A stretch of 6,060 nt of DNA from Paracoccaceae bacterium. GTDB lineage: Bacteria > Pseudomonadota > Alphaproteobacteria > Rhodobacterales > Rhodobacteraceae. The notes below the pieces were generated by a model. The model was not told where the DNA came from. It saw only the letters and a list, made by a program, of their open reading frames with translations, and ran no database searches. Positions 1 through 5,243 of this stretch are shown here, piece by piece. Position 1 is the first letter of the stretch. Every line of letters starts with the position of its first letter. A program made the position numbers and the translations under genes. The stretch is from assembly GCA_009920815.1 (NCBI GenBank), contig RFZH01000142.1, positions 1 through 6,060 of the forward strand. The letters run 5' to 3'.

Positions 1-398
1 GACAAAGATACTTCTACGCCTGTCTCTTCACCGTCACGAGGATAAAGCGTCACATTCACCGACGTCCCTGCAGTTTCGAATGTGATCCGGCCTTGCGTCT
101 GCACTTTGACCAGCGACGTCTTTGCCCAAAATCCAGTCTCGGCGGGATTACCCAAGGTTGCGATGGCATCGCCTAACAGCTTAAGCTCTGATTTTGCCAC
201 GGACTGAACCGCTATGCTGCGTTCCTTTTCGGTTGCAACATCCAAAGCCGCGGCTTTGACAGGGGCCCCTGTATTTTGGATCACTTTCGGGACCACCGCT
301 GGCGCGACCTCGGTGGGTCCGGTGTCTATTGGCGGTTTGACGCATCCAAAAACCAGACTAAGCGTCATTAAACTCGAAATAAAAAAATGCTTTTTCAA
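1..398 (-). CDS. Small putative lipoprotein, 3' end cut by window edge
   Basis: The minus strand reads open from a TTG codon at 398-396 to the left edge (132 complete codons). The N-terminus is two lysines, a hydrophobic stretch and a Cys at residue 19 in the context SLVFGC, which fits a lipoprotein signal peptide with lipobox, so the mature protein would be lipid-anchored in the envelope. A GGGG run at 409-406 (minus strand) sits about 7 nt before the TTG and can act as ribosome binding site. The in-frame ATG at 368 would leave too short a signal peptide, so TTG is preferred. Residues 84-125 contain TLGNPAETGFWAKTSLV and a GRITFE...VNVTLYPRDG stretch. From memory these resemble a small Rhodobacteraceae lipoprotein often labelled 'D-galactarate dehydratase', a label that does not fit so short a secreted protein. 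Function is unknown. It is transcribed away from moaA. Confidence 0.72.
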   Translation of the reverse strand, partial: MKKHFFISSLMTLSLVFGCVKPPIDTGPTEVAPAVVPKVIQNTGAPVKAAALDVATEKERSIAVQSVAKSELKLLGDAIATLGNPAETGFWAKTSLVKVQTQGRITFETAGTSVNVTLYPRDGEETGVEVSL

Positions 399-438
399 AA
401 TTGCACCCCAGCGTCGTATATTTACATTTTTTTGGCCT

Positions 439-468
439 AAGCTAGGCTTGCACCCGCAGCCAATCCAA
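439..468 (-). promoter_or_regulatory. Candidate promoter of the lipoprotein gene
   Basis: Read on the minus strand, TTGGAT (468-463) and TAGCTT (444-439) are separated by 18 nt and would place the transcription start near 432. That leaves a leader of about 34 nt with a G-rich ribosome binding site before the TTG start. Both boxes are weak matches to the sigma-70 consensus. Support comes mainly from position and from the mirror-image arrangement with the moaA promoter. Confidence 0.3.
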
Positions 469-476
469 CCTAGCTT
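448..476 (+). promoter_or_regulatory. Candidate moaA promoter giving a leaderless mRNA
   Basis: TTGCAC (448-453) and TAGCTT (471-476) are separated by 17 nt. Both are weak matches to the sigma-70 consensus, but the spacing is ideal. The predicted start of transcription, about 7 nt after the -10 box, coincides with the A of the moaA ATG at 483. No Shine-Dalgarno-like purine run is present upstream of that ATG, which agrees with a leaderless transcript. Confidence 0.35.
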
Positions 477-482
477 ACCCGT

Positions 483-1490
483 ATGAACGCACCTTTGATA
501 GATCCCTTTGCACGCGCGATCACCTACTTGCGCGTTTCGGTCACAGATCGATGTGACTTTCGCTGTGTGTATTGCATGGCAGAAAACATGCAATTCCTTC
601 CAAAGAAAGAACTTTTGACACTCGAAGAGCTGGATCGCCTGTGTTCCAAGTTTGTTGAGTTGGGCGTTCAAAAGCTGCGGATCACCGGCGGGGAACCGCT
701 TGTGCGTCGGGACATTATGCGGTTTTTCCAAGGCATGAGTCGACATCTTGAGACAGGAGCGCTGCGGGAACTGACGCTGACCACAAACGGATCGCAACTG
801 GAACGGTTTGCAGATGACTTGTTTGCGTCGGGCGTGCGCCGGATCAACGTGTCCTTGGATACGTTGGACGACGATAAATTCGCGCGCGTCACGCGCTGGG
901 GCCGCCTGCCCCAAGTGATCCGTGGTATTGACGCCGCCCAACGTGCAGGTTTGCGGATCAAGATCAACGCGGTCGCGTTGAAAGGCTTTAACGAAGATGA
1001 ATTGTTCACCCTGACCGAATGGTGCGCATCGCGTGACATGGATCTAACATGGATTGAAGTGATGCCCATGGGGGATTTGGGGGGCGAAGATCGGATTGGC
1101 CAATATTGGTCATTGGACGATGTCCGCGCACAGTTGTCGCAAAATTACTCTGTAACCGATTTAGCAGAACGCACAGGAGGCCCTGCGCGCTATGTCCGCT
1201 TGGAAGAAACCGGCCAAAAAATCGGTTTTATCACCCCGCTAAGCCACAACTTCTGTGAAAGCTGTAATCGCGTACGCCTGACCTGTACGGGTGAATTGTA
1301 CATGTGCCTAGGTCAAGAGGATATGGCCGATCTGCGCCAGCCCTTGCGTGATTTCCCCGAAAACGATGTTGCGCTAGAAAACGCCATTCGCGCAGCAATT
1401 TCGTTAAAGCCCAAAGGGCATGACTTTGATTATTCGCGTCAAGAAATTGGCGGGCAAATGACCCGCCACATGAGCCATACCGGCGGATAA
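483..1490 (+). CDS. moaA: GTP 3',8-cyclase MoaA (molybdenum cofactor biosynthesis)
   Basis: This cytoplasmic radical SAM enzyme converts GTP to 3',8-cyclo-7,8-dihydro-GTP, the first step of molybdopterin synthesis, working with MoaC. At 335 aa it is the usual family length. The N-terminal CX3CX2C motif (C24, C28, C31, in CDFRCVYC) binds the SAM-cleaving 4Fe-4S cluster. RITGGEPLVRRD (about residues 66-77) is the conserved GGEP region of the radical SAM barrel. The C-terminal CX2CX13C motif (C258, C261, C275) holds the second cluster that binds GTP. The protein ends in Gly-Gly, the tail that MoaA needs for activity. The ATG at 483 is fixed by the family N-terminus and by an in-frame TAG at 471-473. 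No Shine-Dalgarno sequence is visible. The next gene follows after 26 bp on the same strand with no terminator between, so read-through is likely. No other cofactor-synthesis gene lies in the window. Confidence 0.97.
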   Translation: MNAPLIDPFARAITYLRVSVTDRCDFRCVYCMAENMQFLPKKELLTLEELDRLCSKFVELGVQKLRITGGEPLVRRDIMRFFQGMSRHLETGALRELTLTTNGSQLERFADDLFASGVRRINVSLDTLDDDKFARVTRWGRLPQVIRGIDAAQRAGLRIKINAVALKGFNEDELFTLTEWCASRDMDLTWIEVMPMGDLGGEDRIGQYWSLDDVRAQLSQNYSVTDLAERTGGPARYVRLEETGQKIGFITPLSHNFCESCNRVRLTCTGELYMCLGQEDMADLRQPLRDFPENDVALENAIRAAISLKPKGHDFDYSRQEIGGQMTRHMSHTGG

Positions 1491-1516
1491 GCGTTTAGGC
1501 GAACAAGGATGATTAA

Positions 1517-2617
1517 ATGCCCACGTCTGACATAATAATTATCGGCGGTGGGATTGCCGGTATATCTGCGGCATCAGCCTTGTCCAACGCCGCCAAAGTT
1601 GTCGTTTTAGAAGCGGAAAAATCAATTGGTTATCATGCAACGGGTCGATCCGCCGCGATCTATATCAAAAATTATGGCAATGCGACCCTGCGCGCGCTGA
1701 ATGCGCGCTCTGAAGCGCCGCTCAGTGTACCCGCGCTTCCTGTTGATGCCCCAATCCTGACCCCAAGAGGCGAGCTTTTGATCGCCCAGCCCGACGAACT
1801 AGACGTTTTCGAAGACTATTTTCAAGACAGCGACGGGTTGGAGCGCCTCTCACCTAGACAGGCGCACGACCTGGTCCCGATCCTAAAAACCGATATGTTT
1901 TGTGCTGCCGTTTATGAACCAAAGGCGCAGGACATCGACGTTGACCTTTTACTTGCGGGGTATGCCCGTCATGCACGATCGAATGGTGCCGACATTATAA
2001 CAAACGCCACAGTGCAACAGATGCGTTACGACGGTTGCTTTTGGACGATTGAAACGACGAATGGGACCTATCAGGCAAAAATCGTTATCAATGCGGCCGG
2101 CGCATGGGGGGACCATATCGCAGAGATTGCCGGCGTGACGCCCCTTGGTTTGCGGCCCTTGCGCCGCAGCGCTGTGCTTATGCCGTTGCCCAACCATTTG
2201 CCGTGTGAAAACTGGCCTTTATTCGGATCGATCACCGAACAATGGTACGCAAAACCTATGGGCGGAAAGCTGATGATTTCGCCAGCCGACGAAGACCCTG
2301 TCCAAGCCCAAGACGTATTCCCTGACGATATGACATTGGCCGAGGGACTATGGCGTTTTGAACAGGCGACAACCGCACCCATCGCACGGCCTTCTCACAG
2401 TTGGGCAGGATTACGAACGTTTTTACCTGACCGCACGCCAGCGGTTGGCTTTGACGCCAATTCAGATGGTTTCTTTTGGCTGGTCGGGCAAGGCGGCTAT
2501 GGTGTTCAAACCAGCCCAGCGATGTCCGAACTTGCAGCAGATATCATTCTGGGCAATCAGCCCGCTATTGACCAATCACACATCGCCGCACTCTCGCCCC
2601 ACCGTTTTTCGCAATAG
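1517..2617 (+). CDS. FAD-dependent D-amino-acid dehydrogenase-like oxidoreductase (DauA-like, DAO family)
   Basis: This FAD flavoprotein of the DAO superfamily (PF01266) probably oxidises a D-amino acid or similar secondary or primary amine to an imino acid in the cytoplasm. The FAD-binding Rossmann motif is at residues 6-32 (GGGIAG at 10-15, then VVVLE at 28-32). A GYHATGRSAA segment follows at 38-47. From memory the whole protein aligns with Pseudomonas aeruginosa D-arginine dehydrogenase (375 aa), including the C-terminal LSP-R-S ending. Counterparts of its substrate-binding residues appear as Y53, E86 (PRGEL), R216/R217, R300 (AGLRT) and the GQGGYG loop at 324-329. The active-site His48 and Thr50 of that enzyme are Ile48 and Ile50 here, so the substrate may differ. 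AAGGAT at 1505-1510 is a well-placed ribosome binding site, 6 nt before the ATG. The transporter genes downstream suggest that it acts on the imported compound. Substrate is not certain. Confidence 0.85.
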   Translation: MPTSDIIIIGGGIAGISAASALSNAAKVVVLEAEKSIGYHATGRSAAIYIKNYGNATLRALNARSEAPLSVPALPVDAPILTPRGELLIAQPDELDVFEDYFQDSDGLERLSPRQAHDLVPILKTDMFCAAVYEPKAQDIDVDLLLAGYARHARSNGADIITNATVQQMRYDGCFWTIETTNGTYQAKIVINAAGAWGDHIAEIAGVTPLGLRPLRRSAVLMPLPNHLPCENWPLFGSITEQWYAKPMGGKLMISPADEDPVQAQDVFPDDMTLAEGLWRFEQATTAPIARPSHSWAGLRTFLPDRTPAVGFDANSDGFFWLVGQGGYGVQTSPAMSELAADIILGNQPAIDQSHIAALSPHRFSQ

Positions 2618-2661
2618 CATCAAACGTCATCGGTTTAATTTGATCAAAACAAACATATTCC

Positions 2662-2689
2662 TTGACCCATGCATTAAGAGGACTAACAT
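2662..2689 (+). promoter_or_regulatory. Candidate promoter of the binding-protein gene
   Basis: TTGACC (2662-2667, five of six consensus positions) and TAACAT (2684-2689, four of six) are separated by 16 nt. They lie in the 122-bp gap between the FAD enzyme and the binding protein. Transcription would start near 2696 and give a leader of about 45 nt. A separate strong promoter here would fit the need for a large amount of binding protein. The same gap also holds a TTTGATCAAA palindrome at 2639-2648, whose meaning is unknown. Confidence 0.4.
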
Positions 2690-2705
2690 CAAAGCCACTA
2701 AATAA

Positions 2706-2721
2706 GCCGCGCAGACGCGGT
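2706..2721 (+). other. Small GC-rich hairpin in the binding-protein mRNA leader
   Basis: CCGCG (2707-2711) and CGCGG (2716-2720) pair perfectly around a CAGA loop, with a possible extra G-U pair outside. No T-run follows, so it is not a terminator. It lies eight bases upstream of the GGGAG ribosome binding site (2729-2733) and might stabilise the 5' end of the mRNA. That role is inference. Confidence 0.35.
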
Positions 2722-2739
2722 CATAACAGGGAGATATGA

Positions 2740-3480
2740 ATGTTAAATAAAATTTTAGGAGCGGTCGTCGCAACGGGTCTAGCAATGCCTGTCTATGCTG
2801 CCGATCTTGGGGGGCGCGTGTTGAACATCGGTTCTGACACCACTTATCCTCCCCATGAATTTATCGATGACTCAGGCCAAGTGGTTGGCTTTGACGTGGA
2901 TGTTGTGGGCGCAATTTGTGAACGCATCAATTGTCAGCCTAACTGGGTGACAACCGCATGGGATGGTATATTCGGCGCATTGGCGCAGGGCGAATTTGAC
3001 ATGGTTGTTTCGGGTGTGACAATCACCGAAGAACGCGACAAAATTGTCGATTTCTCTGACCCTTACATCATTGTGGAACAAGGCGTTTTGATGCGCGTCT
3101 CGGATCAAGGTGCGACAATTGACGAATTCAAAAACGGCAACATGAAGCTTGCATCCCAAACCGGCACCACGAACGCCACGCTGGGAGAAGAGCTGGTTGG
3201 CCGTGATAACCTTGCGCTGTTTGATGCGTTCAACAATGCTGTCGTTGCGCTTCAAAATGGTGATGTCGATGGCGTGATCATCGATTCAACATCAGCTGCG
3301 GCTTATGAACAAGAATTTGCTGGTGAATTGACTGTGGCGATTACAGGTCTTTCATCAGACCCGCTGGGCTTGGTGTTCCAAGAGGGTGATGGCCTACAAG
3401 ACGCCTTTAACGAAGGCCTTGCCATGATCAAAGAAGACGGCACATTGAACAAGCTGACTGTTAAATGGTGGCCCAAATAA
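2740..3480 (+). CDS. Periplasmic amino-acid-binding protein of an ABC importer (SBP family 3)
   Basis: This 246-aa receptor captures an amino acid or related small molecule in the periplasm and delivers it to the permease encoded next. Residues 1-20 are a Sec signal peptide with a likely cut after VYA (20/21). The family-3 signature G-F-D-V-D-V-x3-I-C-x2-I is at residues 50-63. The SGVTIT-EER segment (91-99), followed by VDFSDPY (103-109), is the usual ligand-binding strand; T94 and R99 are the likely contacts for the ligand's alpha-amino and carboxylate groups. GDVDGVIIDS near residue 175 is the typical lobe-2 motif. C60 and C65 could form a disulfide. GGGAG at 2729-2733 is a good ribosome binding site, 6 nt before the ATG. 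The family (PF00497) is clear, but the ligand cannot be read from the sequence. The neighbouring FAD enzymes suggest an amino acid, D-amino acid or amino-acid-amine conjugate. Confidence 0.93.
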   Translation: MLNKILGAVVATGLAMPVYAADLGGRVLNIGSDTTYPPHEFIDDSGQVVGFDVDVVGAICERINCQPNWVTTAWDGIFGALAQGEFDMVVSGVTITEERDKIVDFSDPYIIVEQGVLMRVSDQGATIDEFKNGNMKLASQTGTTNATLGEELVGRDNLALFDAFNNAVVALQNGDVDGVIIDSTSAAAYEQEFAGELTVAITGLSSDPLGLVFQEGDGLQDAFNEGLAMIKEDGTLNKLTVKWWPK

Positions 3481-3496
3481 TCACCTAACATGATCG

Positions 3497-3535
3497 ATCC
3501 TGGTCTGACGTTGCAGACCAGGATTATTTTAATTT
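3497..3535 (+). terminator. Intrinsic terminator/attenuator between binding protein and permease
   Basis: ATCCTGGTCTG (3497-3507) and CAGACCAGGAT (3514-3524) form a perfect 11-bp stem with a 6-nt loop. The stem is followed by TATTTTAATTT, an interrupted T-rich tail. The hairpin starts 17 nt after the binding-protein stop and ends 30 nt before the permease start. The imperfect T-tract suggests partial termination, which would give more binding-protein mRNA than permease mRNA, a common design in ABC uptake operons. It may also protect the upstream mRNA from 3' exonucleases. Confidence 0.75.
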
Positions 3536-3554
3536 AAATAAAGGACAATCGCCC

Positions 3555-5243
3555 ATGAATGCCCTTGTTAATTGGTTGCGCGGCATTCGGTCCTCGAACC
3601 TTGTCTTTCTGATTTCTGCCCCCGTGATTATCTGGCTGATTGCGACATCCCGAAATTATGGGCCCGCACTTAAAGCTGTCTTGGGGATCGAAGAAAACGC
3701 GTGGACTTTGCTTGGGCTATTCTTGATTTGTGCGGTCGTTTGGATCATCGGCGGCATCGCGTCATGGCGTATTTTGCGCACCTTACGCCCTGACGAAGAT
3801 GTATCTGCAATAGCGATAGACAGACGCTCAGCTGCGATGTGGTTTGCTCTGCAAATGGTCGTTGCGGGCGTGATCGCGTATCTACCACAAATGGACGTCT
3901 ACCTTGTGTCGGTGGTCGTCAACGAACTGGACCCACGCAGTTCAGAACACGTCGTTGTCGTGAACGGAGCCTTTGTCCTTGAAGAGGCCTTCCAAGCGCA
4001 AATGTTGATCAATGCGCATGCGCTATTGGACGGCATTGTCGCGTTTTCAGTTGTTAGCTTTTTATGGGCGCTCGCGCCTTTCAGGCTACATGCGACAGGT
4101 TTTGGCCGTCTGTCTTGGTATGTCATCTTGGCCGTGAATTTCGGCTTTGGGTTTTATATCGTGATGCTGGCACATGCTGGGTTTGCCGTTGGCCTTATGG
4201 TGACATTACGGGCAGCAGTATTTGCCTATTTAGGGGCGGCGGTTCTTGGAATGGTGTGGGCCATGCTGTCGCGACTTAAACCATCAAAACGCGCTGATGT
4301 CGCTTTTAGTATCCTTGGTATAATGCTGGTCGCGCTGTCGCTATGGCAATTTTCCCGCCCGAATGAAAGTGTCGCGCTTGTTGGAGACTTGGACGGACGC
4401 ATTGGCATTATTTCTGGCACGCCGCAAGGCGTCGCAGACACAATTCGTTATGGCGACTTTCAAACGACGCGACCGGACAGCCCCTATAAAATTCGATCAC
4501 TTGCAACCTTGGATGACGCAATCGCGCTCTTGAACAAGGGTAGTATATCTGCCGCACTTTTACCAAAAAACGCTGTCGGTGATTTTCCAATAATTTGGGA
4601 AACGGACTTTCTGCCTGTGGTGACCAAAACAATAGGGATTGTATGCATCGTTGTTGGTGCGCTCTTGTTGATTTTGGCTGGCATAGGTCGACTGATCGGG
4701 GCGCACCCATTGGTGGTATTCTCGGATTTCTTTGTCGATACCATTCGCGGCATTCCAATGTTGGTGATCATTCTTTATGTGGGCCTCCCTTTGTCAGGCG
4801 CACTCAAAAGCGCTTCGGTCGGCTATATAGACCTTGAAATGATGACACGCGGGATCATCGCGATTGCTATTGGGTACTCCGCCTATATGGCCGAAATTTT
4901 CCGTGCAGGTATAGAAGCCGTGCCCAAAGGACAGATCGAGGCCGCCCGTTCATTGGGCATCAAAGAATGGCATATCGCGCGGTTCATTATCATTCCGCAA
5001 GCAATTGCGATCGTCCTGCCTGCTTTGGGCAACGAGTTCATCGCAATGCTCAAAGATACGTCCTTGGTGTCCATCCTTTCCGTGCGCGATCTAACCCAAC
5101 GTATGCGTGAATTTCAGGCACAAAGCTTTTTGGCATTTGAACCGTTCAATTCCGCCGCTTTGATCTATGTGCTTTTGACAATGCTTGCCGCCTCTGGCAT
5201 CAAGTCGTTGGATACGATGATAAACAAAGGTAAATCCCATTGA
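3555..5243 (+). CDS. Amino-acid ABC transporter permease with long N-terminal membrane and receptor-like extension
   Basis: This inner-membrane permease of a polar amino-acid ABC importer is 562 aa, against about 220-250 for HisM/GlnP-type subunits. The canonical core is residues ~353-560. It has a first helix (355-380), VDTIRGIPML (394-403), and the EAA loop that docks the ATPase (447-483, with EAARSLGIK at 462-470). Residues 1-350 are extra. Predicted helices lie near 15-31, 50-71, 93-111, 156-174, 187-206, 213-238 and 249-265, and a soluble stretch at ~112-152 joins two of them. Residues ~272-350 are soluble and resemble lobe 2 of a family-3 binding protein: LDGRIGIISGT at 279-289, then TLDDAIALLNKGSISAALL at 318-336. 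AAGGA at 3541-3545 is the ribosome binding site, 9 nt before the ATG. It has one permease partner at most in view, so it may act as a homodimer. The extension is in frame without a break, so it is not a sequencing frameshift. The core assignment is firm; the role of the extension is inference. Confidence 0.9.
   Translation: MNALVNWLRGIRSSNLVFLISAPVIIWLIATSRNYGPALKAVLGIEENAWTLLGLFLICAVVWIIGGIASWRILRTLRPDEDVSAIAIDRRSAAMWFALQMVVAGVIAYLPQMDVYLVSVVVNELDPRSSEHVVVVNGAFVLEEAFQAQMLINAHALLDGIVAFSVVSFLWALAPFRLHATGFGRLSWYVILAVNFGFGFYIVMLAHAGFAVGLMVTLRAAVFAYLGAAVLGMVWAMLSRLKPSKRADVAFSILGIMLVALSLWQFSRPNESVALVGDLDGRIGIISGTPQGVADTIRYGDFQTTRPDSPYKIRSLATLDDAIALLNKGSISAALLPKNAVGDFPIIWETDFLPVVTKTIGIVCIVVGALLLILAGIGRLIGAHPLVVFSDFFVDTIRGIPMLVIILYVGLPLSGALKSASVGYIDLEMMTRGIIAIAIGYSAYMAEIFRAGIEAVPKGQIEAARSLGIKEWHIARFIIIPQAIAIVLPALGNEFIAMLKDTSLVSILSVRDLTQRMREFQAQSFLAFEPFNSAALIYVLLTMLAASGIKSLDTMINKGKSH

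Larger units (their letters stand above)
438..477. repeat. 9-bp perfect inverted repeat in the divergent intergenic region
   Basis: TAAGCTAGG (438-446) and CCTAGCTTA (469-477) are exact reverse complements separated by 22 bp. Each arm lies within an 11-bp, partly self-complementary element: CCTAAGCTAGG at 436-446 and CCTAGCTTACC at 469-479. The element centres are 33 bp apart, about three helical turns. Each arm overlaps a possible -10 element, one for each direction. This may be a pair of operator sites for a dimeric regulator, or simply mirrored promoter elements. Confidence 0.55.

Noticed and set aside
214..486. Plus-strand 90-codon reading frame just upstream of moaA, ending in ATGA at the moaA start
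   Set aside because: It lies mostly antisense to the lipoprotein gene, whose signal peptide and lipobox are clear on the minus strand. It has no recognisable domain or ribosome binding site, and its last part runs through the promoter region.
1491..1516. Possible terminator or promoter between moaA and the DauA-like gene
   Set aside because: The 26-bp gap contains only a ribosome binding site; no stem with a T-run and no promoter-like pair fits.
2071..2382. Minus-strand frames inside the DauA-like gene
   Set aside because: These are antisense shadows of a clear coding region, with no ribosome binding site or recognisable motif.
2639..2648. TTTGATCAAA palindrome as a possible FNR/FnrL site
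   Set aside because: FNR sites have TTGAT and ATCAA separated by four bases. Here the halves overlap with no spacer, so the pattern does not fit.
2358..2705. 115-codon plus-strand frame overlapping the end of the DauA-like gene
   Set aside because: It is out of frame with a well-matched FAD enzyme that is conserved to its last residues, and its translation shows no family features or start signal.
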